Program-made: the position numbers and the translations under genes
In this document: in pieces, positions 15,990 through 25,472 of the stretch
Layout: each line of letters opens with the position of its first letter
Numbering within the stretch: position 1 is the stretch's first letter
The notes under the pieces: generated by a model
Told to the model about the DNA's origin: nothing
Database searches by the model: none
Seen by the model: only the letters and a program-made list of their open reading frames with translations
Source of the DNA: CAADGU01 sp035444285
GTDB lineage: Bacteria; Chloroflexota; Anaerolineae; Promineifilales; Promineifilaceae
NCBI GenBank assembly: GCA_035444285.1
Contig: DAOMOK010000002.1
Span: 1-64,000 of the forward strand
Reading direction: 5' to 3'
Length of the DNA: 64,000 nt

Positions 15990-18803
15990 TTACTTCCACA
16001 CATCTATCGTTCCTAACCGCAAACGGCCGTCTGCCTGTAGCTCCCCATTCATCATCACCGGCAGCCGTTCGCCCGTGTCCGGGTTATAAAGCCCCAGCCA
16101 GAGTGTGTAGTTGCCCGGCGGCAGATCGGGCGGCAGCATGAGTGTATGCTCGTCGCTCAGCACTTCACCGGGCCGCCAGCTTGTGGTGGGGCGTGCGCCT
16201 TGCAGCGGAAAAGCGTCTTGCTGCGCCACCAGTTGTCCGCTTTCATCGGTCAGGTGTAGGAAAACGGCATAGTTAGCCGGAAACAGCGATTCCGTTTGCC
16301 AGGCCAGTGTCAGGGTCAACGGGCTGCCAGGAGTCAAAGTTGTCGTTTCCCATGTCACCCCTGCCAGCCGCGCCAGCGCCGGGTCGCCAAATTGGGCATT
16401 GACCGGCTGCGCCACCGTCGGCAGTTCCGTCACCAAAGGCCACGCTTCTACCGTGATCTCTTCCGGCAAGGTGACGCTGTTGGCCCACAGCCGCCAGCCA
16501 TCCTGGCCGCGCTGCCAGCCGCCCGTTAATGGGTCGCGCAGCGCCAGCCGTAGGTGATAGTTGCCGCTGGCAGCCTGGGCCGGGATTACCAGGTGGGCAC
16601 GGCCGTGTAGCAGTTCGCCCGCCTGCCATTGTGACGGGGGATAATCAGCGCGGGTGGGGGTGGTGATCGTTTCCGCCGCCAACTGGCCTTGCCCATCTAG
16701 CAATTGCACCACCAACTGGCTGTCCGGCGCACCCCCCTGTGCCTGCCAGTACAGATCAATTGGCAGCAGATGGCCGGGGCGATACGTGCCCGCAGGCACA
16801 TCGTACCCCACCAAATCCAGGCCCGGCCACTGCACGCGGCGGGGGGTGTATTCTGGCAGGGCAGCGGTGGGCACGGCCGTGTTCGATGTCACCGTCAGTT
16901 GGGGCAGCAGCAGCAAAGGGGCGTCACCATGACTGCCCGATATGGGCAAATGGGTGGCCCGATCCAGCAGTTGCAGCCAGACCTGGTACTCACCCGGCGG
17001 CAGCCCGGCGGGTAGTTGCATGGGTGGCCGGTAGGTAACGGCCGTATCTGCCGGCCAGGCAAAAGGTGGATAGGTTTCCCAGAGGGGATAACTCGTTTCC
17101 CACCAGGCCGTCGTGCCGTCGTTGAATTGCAACGCCAGCAGGTAATACTTCTCTGTCTCATCTGTACCAATGTGAGACCATGTAAAAATCGGCTGCCAGA
17201 TTGACCCCGACGGAATCTCCGTAGGAGAGGAAACGGTGTGCAGGTTTAACTGATTGTCGTAGGTCGTCAGCAGTGGTAAATTGGCGACGGCCGTCTCCTG
17301 CACCGCGTCTGGCGCAAACAAGACCACCTTCACCCCCAGCCAGAGCGAGGCGAACCGCTTTTCATCCAGCCGGGGCCAGTTCGCTTCAGCCCAATCGGTC
17401 AGCGCGGTGATGGGGAAACCGGTACGCGGCGTCGGTTGCGTCACAAACCAGACGCGCTCCGCCGCTGCGCCCAGCTCTGCCAGCCGCTGCCGGGCGGCGT
17501 TTGTGTCATGTTCAGCTAACGCGGGCACGGCCGTCCAGGGCGCCGCCCCTTCGTAGTAATAATCAAAAGGAAACTGGATGATGGTGTCATGCAGCACAAT
17601 CAAGTCACCGGGTTGGGCCGCCTGGTTCAAGTAATGCGCCAGCCCTTGCAGGTCATCCTTCACCAGCGCCGGATCGGTAAACTGGGTGCGCAGCCAGGCT
17701 ACCTGGCTGATGATGAGCAGCCCGGCCAACACCATGCCCGGTATACGGCCGTAACGCCCCGGCACAAACACCCCCGCCGCCATCAGTACCAGCAGCGGCG
17801 GCAGGCTCATAATCAGGTGGCGCGGGCCGTTGTACAGCGGCGAGAGCGCCGAGAGCGCAACCAGCAGCAGCAGCGGGACCAGCAAATAGCCAACCAGCAG
17901 CAGGACGCTGCCCCGTTTGCCCTGTCGCCAGGCGAACAGCCCACCCCACAGCGCCAGCAGCCAGGCCAGCCCCACCCGCCACCAGGGGCCTAAAAAGCCA
18001 GGCACCACGCCCAAACCGAAAGCGGTCGCCGTGTGGTTAAGCAAATCGGCCAGAGGCACAAAGGCAAAGTCAAACTGCCGTTCCCCCAGGAAACGGGGCA
18101 GCAGATACCCGGCCACGATCAGCAGCAAGAGGAGAAGGACGACGGCCGTGCCCCACACCCACCCCGGTAAACGACGCAGCAAACTGTATCGTAACCCAAT
18201 GATCAGCAGTACCAACACGCCAAAGGCAAACACAAAAACACCAAAATAGTGGGACAAAATGGCCGCTACCCCGGCCACGCCCCATAAAACCAGCCAACTC
18301 CACTTCACGCCGGTGGCCACACTTTGCCAGAAACAAACCAGCGCCAGCACCGACAGCAGCGTAAAAAAAAGCAGCAAGGTGTAATTACGCATCTCCTGGC
18401 TTTGCCACACGTGCAGCGGCGAGATCGCCAGTAAAAAGGCGGCGCCCACACCTGTCCATGCGCCGAACAGCCGCTTGCCTAACTGGTAAATGAGGGGGAT
18501 GTTGAGCAGGCCCAACAAAACGCCCGCCAATCGCAAAGCAAATATGGAATCACCCGCCAGCACTCGCATGGCGTACAACAGCAAAAAGTAGAATGGTGGA
18601 TTGGTGTCCTGCGTAGGCGCGCCATCAATTACGATCAGGCCGCGCAGCACATCGGGCAGCGCCAGTTGGGCGCGGTACAGGCTCAACCCCTCATCCGTCC
18701 ACATAGACTGGGCATCCAGCGCATACAGTCGCAGCCACCAACCCAGTAATAAAATGAAGGCAAGTGCAGCTAATGGCTGCCAGGTGTCACGGTGCCGGTT
18801 CAT
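15990..18803 (-). CDS. PMT/ArnT-like family 39 membrane glycosyltransferase
   Basis: A 937-residue integral membrane protein that would transfer a sugar from a polyprenyl-phosphate donor on the outer face of the membrane. The first loop has the acidic MWTDEGLSLYRAQ motif typical of GT39/GT-C enzymes, then NPPFYFLLLYAMR and about ten hydrophobic helices up to residue ~380. A luminal domain follows, then two beta-rich C-terminal repeats with the phrase LTLAWQTE and PPGNYTLWLGLYNPDTGERLP. The same phrase occurs at the C-terminus of the upstream gene. The ATG overlaps the stop of that gene by 4 bp, so the pair is co-transcribed. Acceptor unknown. Confidence 0.82.
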   Translation of the reverse strand: MNRHRDTWQPLAALAFILLLGWWLRLYALDAQSMWTDEGLSLYRAQLALPDVLRGLIVIDGAPTQDTNPPFYFLLLYAMRVLAGDSIFALRLAGVLLGLLNIPLIYQLGKRLFGAWTGVGAAFLLAISPLHVWQSQEMRNYTLLLFFTLLSVLALVCFWQSVATGVKWSWLVLWGVAGVAAILSHYFGVFVFAFGVLVLLIIGLRYSLLRRLPGWVWGTAVVLLLLLLIVAGYLLPRFLGERQFDFAFVPLADLLNHTATAFGLGVVPGFLGPWWRVGLAWLLALWGGLFAWRQGKRGSVLLLVGYLLVPLLLLVALSALSPLYNGPRHLIMSLPPLLVLMAAGVFVPGRYGRIPGMVLAGLLIISQVAWLRTQFTDPALVKDDLQGLAHYLNQAAQPGDLIVLHDTIIQFPFDYYYEGAAPWTAVPALAEHDTNAARQRLAELGAAAERVWFVTQPTPRTGFPITALTDWAEANWPRLDEKRFASLWLGVKVVLFAPDAVQETAVANLPLLTTYDNQLNLHTVSSPTEIPSGSIWQPIFTWSHIGTDETEKYYLLALQFNDGTTAWWETSYPLWETYPPFAWPADTAVTYRPPMQLPAGLPPGEYQVWLQLLDRATHLPISGSHGDAPLLLLPQLTVTSNTAVPTAALPEYTPRRVQWPGLDLVGYDVPAGTYRPGHLLPIDLYWQAQGGAPDSQLVVQLLDGQGQLAAETITTPTRADYPPSQWQAGELLHGRAHLVIPAQAASGNYHLRLALRDPLTGGWQRGQDGWRLWANSVTLPEEITVEAWPLVTELPTVAQPVNAQFGDPALARLAGVTWETTTLTPGSPLTLTLAWQTESLFPANYAVFLHLTDESGQLVAQQDAFPLQGARPTTSWRPGEVLSDEHTLMLPPDLPPGNYTLWLGLYNPDTGERLPVMMNGELQADGRLRLGTIDVWK

Positions 18804-20983
18804 GGTCTCACCTGAATGGTGGTCAGAAGATTGGCCGCGCCCAAACGCTCTTCTGTCTGCGGGTCATACAGCCCCACCAGCAAATCATACAAACCGGGTG
18901 GCAAATCGGGCGGCAAGGTGAATGTGTGCTGATCCACGACCAGTTCACCGGCCACCCACCAGGAGGTGGGATACCAGCCAGCTTTAGGCGGGCCATCAAA
19001 TGTCGCCGCTAACTGTCCATCTTTGTCCTGCAAGTGGATGAAAACGGTGTAGTCCCGGTTGACCGGTTCGGCCGCCCACCACTGTAGCGTCAGGTCAATG
19101 GGCGTACTGGCCGACCAGGTGGGGGATGTGTCAAAGGCGGCCAGGCGCACGGCCGTATCACCAACTGGTGTGGCTGCTGGCGTGGGCAACGGGGCGCTTT
19201 CCAGGCGCACGGCCGTTGCAAACGCGGCCTTAACAGGCTGCCCGTTTCCGTCCCACACAGGCAGCCGTTCTCCCGTTTCCGGCGCAATCAATCCCACCTC
19301 CACCTGATAGCGCAATGTCTCAGACAGGTCGGCCGGTATCTCCAGGCCAATCACGTCACAAAACGGGCGATCCACCTGCCAGACGGAAGTGGGATAACTG
19401 CCCAATCCGGGAAAGGTCTGGCGGCGGGCTACCACCCGGTTTTCCGGCCCCACCAGATGCACAAAAATAGCATCATCCGTTTCTGATTGCGCCAGTGGCC
19501 GCCAGCAAACCGTTACCGGCAGCGTCTCTCCGGCGTGCGCCGTCCGTTGCGCCGTTTCCACCGTCAGCAGTTCGGCCAGATCACCCACGTGCCAGTTGAG
19601 TGGCCGGATGACCGCCACCTCAGCCTCATCTAAAAAGGGGGGCGGGGCGTAGGCGGGCCGAATGAGCAAAATGGGCGCTAAAATGGCCGGGAGCAGCATG
19701 GCCGCCGCCAGACCCATTTCCAGGCGTGGGCGCAGGCCGAACCAGCCGGTGACCAGCAAGACGCTGGCGGCGCCGATGGCCGGGTATAACAAACGGCCGT
19801 GTGGCGCCGTTACCGTTTGCATCCACACCTCTAAGGAAACGGCCGTCAGCAAACAGACCAGCGTCAACAAGAGCAGCAGCACGGCCGTGGTATCCCACGC
19901 CTGCCCCCGCCGCCAGCGCCGGCTGGTTTGCCGGGCCAGCCCCACCACCGCGCCCAAAACGGCCATCCCTAGCAGCCCATACAGCCAACCGGCAAACTTG
20001 ATATTACCCCAACCAAACGCGGCCCAATATGATTGGAAGACCTCGATCCATTCTGCCAGCAGTTGGCGCTGCGCAGATGCATCACAATAAGCCCAGGGCG
20101 CATAACAATGGCTTTCCAGGCCAAAGGGTGAGCCGTAGAGCCAGGTGTTACGGCCGTACCACCAGCCCGCCACCAGCAGCACGGCCGTACCCGCGGCCAC
20201 GGCCGTACCCAGCACCGCCCGCCCATTGTCCCGGTTTTGCCACCACAACCAGCCAAAACCCCCGGCTATGACCGGCGCCAATAGCAGGCTATTGCTTTTA
20301 GATAGCAGCGCCAGTCCATACACCAGCCCCAGCAGCAATCCATGTTGCCAGACCGGCCCGCGCCGCAGCAGACGCGCCAACAGCCAGAGTACGGCCGTAC
20401 TCAGTGCCGCTACCGCCATCTCGTTAGAAATGACGCTGCTCAAAAAGATGACCTGGGGCGTCAGCGCCACCAGCAAACCGGCGGCGAAGATGAGAGTAGG
20501 GCGGGACGACCACACTTCCCAGGCCAGCGCCATGGTAGACAGCACCAGGATCACGCCAAAGAGTAGGGAAACGAGCCGGGCCAGGTAGATACCCAACCAT
20601 TGGCCGCGTAACGGCCGTGTATCGCCTGGATAATGAACGGCGATATTTTTGTTGTCGGGTACGTTGCCGGGAGCGGCGGAAGGAAAGTAAGGGTTGGGGC
20701 GGTAGACGGCCGTGGGTTCCATCAAGTTCCCGACGGCCGTAGGCAAGGCAGCGAGTAGATAATACAAAGGCGGTTGCCCCGCCTCCTGGCGCACCGGCGT
20801 TTGCCAGGCGGCCTCTCCCTGTGGTGGTAAACGCCGGTTTTCCACCAGCCAGAAAATATAAGCGGTGTGTTCCGGTTCGTCCGGCCCTTCAAATGGCGGG
20901 ATCAGGGAGCGATACCAGGCCGACAATCCGATCAGCAGCAGCACAGGGAGGCCCCACATTAACAATCGCCTGGTGATATTCAT
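18800..20983 (-). CDS. PMT-like membrane glycosyltransferase, first gene of a pair
   Basis: A 727-residue membrane protein related in layout to its downstream neighbour: an N-terminal signal-anchor helix, first loop PPFEGPDEPEHTAYIFW with the acidic pair, about ten helices to residue ~450, then two extracytoplasmic beta-rich modules (DLTLQWWAAEPVNRDYTVFIHL; GLYDLLVGLYDPQTEERLG). I place the start at 20983 (MNITRR), immediately after a good promoter; the frame stays open 71 codons further upstream but that part is not protein-like. The paired enzymes may work sequentially on one glycan or decorate exported proteins. Confidence 0.8.
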   Translation of the reverse strand: MNITRRLLMWGLPVLLLIGLSAWYRSLIPPFEGPDEPEHTAYIFWLVENRRLPPQGEAAWQTPVRQEAGQPPLYYLLAALPTAVGNLMEPTAVYRPNPYFPSAAPGNVPDNKNIAVHYPGDTRPLRGQWLGIYLARLVSLLFGVILVLSTMALAWEVWSSRPTLIFAAGLLVALTPQVIFLSSVISNEMAVAALSTAVLWLLARLLRRGPVWQHGLLLGLVYGLALLSKSNSLLLAPVIAGGFGWLWWQNRDNGRAVLGTAVAAGTAVLLVAGWWYGRNTWLYGSPFGLESHCYAPWAYCDASAQRQLLAEWIEVFQSYWAAFGWGNIKFAGWLYGLLGMAVLGAVVGLARQTSRRWRRGQAWDTTAVLLLLLTLVCLLTAVSLEVWMQTVTAPHGRLLYPAIGAASVLLVTGWFGLRPRLEMGLAAAMLLPAILAPILLIRPAYAPPPFLDEAEVAVIRPLNWHVGDLAELLTVETAQRTAHAGETLPVTVCWRPLAQSETDDAIFVHLVGPENRVVARRQTFPGLGSYPTSVWQVDRPFCDVIGLEIPADLSETLRYQVEVGLIAPETGERLPVWDGNGQPVKAAFATAVRLESAPLPTPAATPVGDTAVRLAAFDTSPTWSASTPIDLTLQWWAAEPVNRDYTVFIHLQDKDGQLAATFDGPPKAGWYPTSWWVAGELVVDQHTFTLPPDLPPGLYDLLVGLYDPQTEERLGAANLLTTIQVRP

Positions 20984-20992
20984 GGAAGCGGG

Positions 20993-21021
20993 AGTATAGT
21001 GGAACAGGTGGTGGGGAACAA
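20993..21021 (-). promoter_or_regulatory. Sigma-70-type promoter for the glycosyltransferase pair
   Basis: On the minus strand TTGTTC, a 17-bp spacer and TATACT. The -10 ends 9 bp before the ATG at 20983, so the leader would be very short or absent. Confidence 0.65.
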
Positions 21022-21232
21022 TACGATTCCCCATCCTCCCCCCCACCTCCCCGTTTGTGAATTGTTGGACAAATGGCGGCGGGTAGGGTATATTTCGCCC
21101 GCTGCCAGCCCTGGCTGACAGCCAAATCCTGCATACAAAATGGTAATACCCCCACTGTTTAGGGGCATTTGACCTGGACAGTTGAAAGATTAACAAAACT
21201 CGCGTGAATTAAAAGCAATTTTGTAAACAGCC

Positions 21233-21266
21233 AGACCTGACAGGTTTCTAAAAACCTGTCAGGTCT
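21233..21266. other. Perfect AGACCTGACAGGTTT hairpin upstream of atpA
   Basis: 15-bp perfect stem (21233-21247 and 21252-21266) with a 4-nt loop, about 35 bp before the atpA start. It is the best-preserved copy of a hairpin family also seen at 13867 and, with altered sequence, at 53241. Confidence 0.7.
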
Positions 21267-21300
21267 TAAAAACAAGATTATTTTCCGAGGAGGTTGGTGA

Positions 21301-22974
21301 ATGGCAACCCTTGCCCCAGATTTTAAGAACATTACTGATTCGCTTCTTAAGCAGATTGAAGGCTTTGACTTTGAAGTCAGTGCGCGCAGTGTCGGTACGG
21401 TCACGGCCGTGTACGATGGTATCGCCCTGGTAGGTGGCCTGGCTGATGTGAAGTCCATGGAACTGGTTCAGTTCAGCAACGGTATTGCCGGGCTGGCGCT
21501 GGACTTGCAGCCAGGCAGTGTCGGTGTCGTCATCATGGGTGACTACTCCCAGATTGAAGAAGGGGACGAAGTGCGCGCTACCGGTCAGGTAGCAGCTGTG
21601 CCCGTCGGCAATGCGCTGATTGGCCGGGTGGTAGACCCTCTAGGTAATCCGTTGGATGGTAAAGGGACGATTGCGACAACGGCCGTGCGTACCATTCAAC
21701 GTACCGCTCCCGGTGTGATCGAGCGGCGCGGTGTGAATGCCCCCGTGCAAACGGGCATCATCTCTGTAGACGCCATGTTCCCCATTGGCCGCGGTCAGCG
21801 TGAACTCATCATCGGCGACCGCCAAACCGGTAAAACCGCCATCTGCCTGGACACCATCATCAATCAGAAAGGGCAGGATGTGATCTGCATCTATGTGGCC
21901 ATTGGGCAGCGCACCGGGCAGGTGGCCCAGGTGGTCAGCACCCTGGAAAAATACGGTGCTATGGAATACACCGTTGTCGTTGTCGCCGGCGCCTCTGATC
22001 CGGCGCCGCTGCAATACTTTGCTCCTTATTCTGGCTGCGCCATCGGCGAAGAATTCATGGAACAGGGCAAAGATGCCCTCATCATTTACGATGACCTCTC
22101 CAAACATGCCTGGGCTTACCGCCAGATGTCCCTCATCTTGCGCCGTCCCCCTGGCCGTGAAGCCTACCCCGGCGACATCTTCTCCCTGCACAGCACCTTG
22201 CTAGAACGCGCCGTTCGTCTGCGTGATGAATGGATCATTGTGGAGAAGGGCACAGAAGTGACCAAAGAGACCACAGGCGTAAACGGTCAGGTGTACTTTG
22301 GCAATCTGGAAGAGGAAGCCATTGAACATGCCTTGAAAGAGCTGGATGACCCCAAACAGGAAAAATATGAAGCTGTCAAAGTACCCGGTACTGGTGGCTC
22401 GCTGACCGCGCTGCCCATCATCGAAACCCTGCTTGGCGACGTATCCGCCTATATCCCCACCAACGTTATCTCCATCACCGACGGCCAGATTTTCCTGGAA
22501 ACCGACCTTTTCAATGCCGGGCAACGGCCGGCCATTAACACCGGCCTATCCGTCTCGCGTGTGGGTAGCGCCGCCCAAAAACGGGCCATGAGTAAGGTGT
22601 CTGGTGGTCTGAAAGCCGATCTTTCCCAATACCGCGAACTGGCTGCCTTTGCCCAATTTGGCTCCGACCTGGACGCCGCCACCCAACGCCAACTGGCGCG
22701 TGGCGAACGGCTGATGGAACTGTTGAAACAGCCACAATACAGCCCCTGGCGGCTAGATCATCAAGTGTTTGTCATCTATGCTGGTTCACGGGGGTACATG
22801 GATAACGTGGTCGTTAGCCAGGTCAGCCGTTGGATGCGTGAATTTGTGCGCTATATGGATACCGCCCACCCCCACATCGGGCAGCCTGTTCTGGAAAAAG
22901 GCGCCTGGAACGATGACATTGAAAATGCCCTCAAACAGGCAATCGTAGACTTCAACGCGAGTTGGACGAACTAA
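21301..22974 (+). CDS. atpA: F1 ATP synthase subunit alpha with internal insertion
   Basis: Non-catalytic nucleotide-binding subunit of the F1 head. The P-loop is GDRQTGKT (about residue 176), and PYSGCAIGEEF, ALIIYDDLSKHAWAYR and the signature YIPTNVISITDGQIFLE are canonical. At 557 residues it is about 50 longer than usual. The excess lies at residues ~310-352, between LLERAVRLRDE and GGSLTALPIIET, where most alpha subunits have only a few residues. The start follows GAGGAGGTTGGTGA. The gene is preceded by unrelated glycosyltransferases rather than by atpBEFH, so the F0 genes must be elsewhere. Confidence 0.95.
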   Translation: MATLAPDFKNITDSLLKQIEGFDFEVSARSVGTVTAVYDGIALVGGLADVKSMELVQFSNGIAGLALDLQPGSVGVVIMGDYSQIEEGDEVRATGQVAAVPVGNALIGRVVDPLGNPLDGKGTIATTAVRTIQRTAPGVIERRGVNAPVQTGIISVDAMFPIGRGQRELIIGDRQTGKTAICLDTIINQKGQDVICIYVAIGQRTGQVAQVVSTLEKYGAMEYTVVVVAGASDPAPLQYFAPYSGCAIGEEFMEQGKDALIIYDDLSKHAWAYRQMSLILRRPPGREAYPGDIFSLHSTLLERAVRLRDEWIIVEKGTEVTKETTGVNGQVYFGNLEEEAIEHALKELDDPKQEKYEAVKVPGTGGSLTALPIIETLLGDVSAYIPTNVISITDGQIFLETDLFNAGQRPAINTGLSVSRVGSAAQKRAMSKVSGGLKADLSQYRELAAFAQFGSDLDAATQRQLARGERLMELLKQPQYSPWRLDHQVFVIYAGSRGYMDNVVVSQVSRWMREFVRYMDTAHPHIGQPVLEKGAWNDDIENALKQAIVDFNASWTN

Positions 22975-23017
22975 ACGCATCACGTATCGCGTGAAACGTG
23001 ATGCGTGATACGTGACA
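22975..23017. repeat. Heptamer array, atpA-atpG junction
   Basis: Words CGCATCA, CGTATCG, CGTGAAA, CGTGATG, CGTGATA, CGTGACA. The first two are near reverse complements of the later ones, so the array can fold back on itself. The array leaves atpG without an obvious Shine-Dalgarno. Confidence 0.8.
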
Positions 23018-23024
23018 TTTTCTT

Positions 23025-23930
23025 ATGGCTACTGAACGCGAACTAAAAAAACGTATCACCAGTATCAAAAATATCTCGCAAGTGACCAATGCGTTAGCGG
23101 CCGTATCTGCTTCTAAAGCAAATCGTGCCCAGCGCCAGGTAGAAGCCACCCGCGCCTATGCCGGGAAGGCTTTTGAGATATTAAATAATCTGGCCTCTCA
23201 ACCCGGTGTTGGCTCTACCGGGCATCCGTTACTGACTGTGCGTGAAGACATCAAGAACATTGCTGTCATTCTCATCACGGGCAATCGTGGTTTGGCCGGG
23301 GCGTATAACAGTAACATGGTCACATACACGGAAAAATTCATCCGCGTCTTTGACAAACCGACACAGGTGATTGCTGTCGGCCGTAAAGGGCGTGATTTGA
23401 TGATCCGCCGAGGGTACAACGTGGTGGCCTCATTTGACAATATCCCCGACGCCCCTACGATCCTGAATGTCACCGCCATTTCGCAGTTGGTGACGGATGA
23501 TTATTTGAACGGCAAGGTGGATCAGGTGTTTGTCGCTTACACCGACTTCATTAACCTGATTGCTCGTCGGCCCATTGTGAAGCAGCTTCTGCCCTTGAAA
23601 CCGTTTGACTATGGCAAGATGGCTGCTTCGGAATATGTGGCGCATATAGACCTGTCCGGCGTTTCGGAGCGCGTTTACAGCTATGAACCCGGCCCGGCCG
23701 ACTTGCTGGATGTGGTGGTGCCCCGTTTTACCGATTTGCAGGTATACCAGTCGGTATTGGAAGCACAGGCCAGTGAACACAGCGCCCGCTATGTGGCTAT
23801 GAATAACGCCACGGACAACGCGGCCGAATTGATTGAAATTTTGACGCTGGAACGCAACAAAGCACGTCAGTCCAGCATTACCAGTGAAATTTTGGATATT
23901 GTCGGCGGCGCGGCCGCATTAGCGGGGTAA
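23025..23930 (+). CDS. atpG: F1 ATP synthase subunit gamma
   Basis: Central rotor stalk of F1. The N-terminus (ELKKRITSIKNISQVTNAL) and C-terminus (NATDNAAELIEILTLERNKARQSSITSEILDIVGGAAAL) are the conserved helices of the coiled-coil shaft, and ITGNRGLAGAYN is the family motif. The 301-residue length is slightly above average. It sits between two heptamer arrays in the atpAGDC cluster. Confidence 0.94.
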   Translation: MATERELKKRITSIKNISQVTNALAAVSASKANRAQRQVEATRAYAGKAFEILNNLASQPGVGSTGHPLLTVREDIKNIAVILITGNRGLAGAYNSNMVTYTEKFIRVFDKPTQVIAVGRKGRDLMIRRGYNVVASFDNIPDAPTILNVTAISQLVTDDYLNGKVDQVFVAYTDFINLIARRPIVKQLLPLKPFDYGKMAASEYVAHIDLSGVSERVYSYEPGPADLLDVVVPRFTDLQVYQSVLEAQASEHSARYVAMNNATDNAAELIEILTLERNKARQSSITSEILDIVGGAAALAG

Positions 23931-24001
23931 TTATGAATTAAGAATTATGAATTATGAAGAGATTTCCTAATTCATAATTCATAATTCCTAATTCCTAATT
24001 C
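23931..24001. repeat. Heptamer array, atpG-atpD junction
   Basis: AT-rich words GAATTAT / GAATTAA on the left and AATTCAT / AATTCCT on the right form an inverted repeat with 7-bp periodicity in each arm. The array ends at the GGAGG of atpD. Confidence 0.85.
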
Positions 24002-24010
24002 GGAGGATTT

Positions 24011-25405
24011 ATGGCTACAGGTAAAGTTTCCGCCATTCGTGGCGTGGTTTTGGATGTGGAATTTGCAGAAAGTAATTTGCCGGAAATTTATGAGGCGCTG
24101 CAAGTAGATAGTCCGTTGGGCACGTTGGTGCTGGAAGTACAGCAGCATTTGGGTGGCGGGCTGGTGCGCACAGTGGCCATGGGTTCTACAGATGGTCTGG
24201 CGCGTGGCGCTGTGGTTACGGCGACTGGCGCGCCGATCAAGGTGCCGGTTGGCCCGGTGACGTTGGGACGGGTGTTTGACGTGACGGGCAAGGCGATTGA
24301 CGGCCGTCCCACCCCCGAATCTGATGTGTATTACCCCATTCACCGGGATGCGCCCAATTTTCAAGATCAGAGTACGGCCGTAGAGCCTTTCGAAACAGGC
24401 ATGAAAGTGATTGACCTGGTTTCCCCCTTCATTCGGGGTGGGAAAACTGGCATCTACGGCGGCGCCGGTGTAGGCAAAACCGTCACCATCGCCGAATTGA
24501 TTCGTTCCGTAGCCCGTGAACATTCCGGTTATTCCGTCTTTGCCGGCGTGGGTGAACGCACCCGTGAAGGTACCGACCTCTACTATGAACTGCGCGAATA
24601 CGGCGTGGAAGAATCGGTTGCCATGGTGTTCGGCCAGATGAACGAGACGCCGGGTGTGCGTCTGCGCGTAGCCCTTACCGGCCTGGCTATGGCCGAATAC
24701 TTCCGCGACGAAGGGCGTGACGTACTGCTCTTTATTGACAACATTTTCCGTTACGTGTTGGCCGGTTCTGAAATGTCGGCACTGCTCGGCCGTATGCCCA
24801 GTGCGGTGGGGTATCAACCCACCCTGGCTTCAGAAATGGGTATGCTGCAAGAGCGCATCACCTCCACGCGGCGTGGTTCTATCACTTCCATGCAAGCCAT
24901 TTATGTGCCCGCCGACGACTATTCTGACCCGGCCCCGGTGGCTACCTTTGCCCACCTGGACGCCGTCATCACCCTGGAACGCAGCGTTTTTGCCAAAGGT
25001 ATCTTTCCGGCGGTGGACCCGCTGGCTTCCTCCAGCCGCGCCTTGCAGCCGGACATTGTGGGCGAAGAGCATTACCGCACTGCCCGCGAGGTAAAGCAAG
25101 TGCTGCAAACCTATAAAGACTTGCAAGACATCATTGCCATTTTGGGTATTGATGAATTGAGCGAAGACCAGAAATTGCTGGTGGCGCGGGCACGTAAGAT
25201 CGAACGTTTTCTGGGTCAACCGATGTTTGTGGCCGAGAAATTCCATGGCCTGAACGGTAAGTATGTGCCGCTGCGGGAAACGGTACGTGGTTTCCGCGAG
25301 ATTTTAGATGGGGCACATGATGATTTGCCGGAACAGGCTTTTTATATGGTCGGCAATATTGACGAGGCCGTCGAAAAGGCCGAACGTCTGCGGGCGATGG
25401 CATAA
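24011..25405 (+). CDS. atpD: F1 ATP synthase subunit beta
   Basis: Catalytic subunit. The P-loop is GGAGVGKT (about residue 154), the Walker B LLFIDNIFR, and GERTREGTDLYYEL and the signature ALLGRMPSAVGYQPTL are canonical. The length of 464 residues is typical. The ATG follows CGGAGGATTT with good spacing. Confidence 0.96.
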   Translation: MATGKVSAIRGVVLDVEFAESNLPEIYEALQVDSPLGTLVLEVQQHLGGGLVRTVAMGSTDGLARGAVVTATGAPIKVPVGPVTLGRVFDVTGKAIDGRPTPESDVYYPIHRDAPNFQDQSTAVEPFETGMKVIDLVSPFIRGGKTGIYGGAGVGKTVTIAELIRSVAREHSGYSVFAGVGERTREGTDLYYELREYGVEESVAMVFGQMNETPGVRLRVALTGLAMAEYFRDEGRDVLLFIDNIFRYVLAGSEMSALLGRMPSAVGYQPTLASEMGMLQERITSTRRGSITSMQAIYVPADDYSDPAPVATFAHLDAVITLERSVFAKGIFPAVDPLASSSRALQPDIVGEEHYRTAREVKQVLQTYKDLQDIIAILGIDELSEDQKLLVARARKIERFLGQPMFVAEKFHGLNGKYVPLRETVRGFREILDGAHDDLPEQAFYMVGNIDEAVEKAERLRAMA

Positions 25406-25408
25406 AAA

Positions 25409-25467
25409 TGTCACGCATCACGCATCACGGGTCAATAGTCTGTGATGCGTGATGCGTGATGCGTGAA
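25409..25467. repeat. Heptamer array, atpD-atpC junction
   Basis: Words ATCACGC twice, then GTCAATA, then ATGCGTG three times. Left and right halves are reverse complements, giving a hairpin of about 18 bp between the two genes. Confidence 0.85.
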
Positions 25468-25472
25468 AAATT

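Noticed and set aside
23025..23930. Suspected missing Shine-Dalgarno as a sign of a wrong atpG start
   Set aside because: The protein begins at the conserved ELKKRI helix, so the start is right; the weak site is due to the heptamer array.
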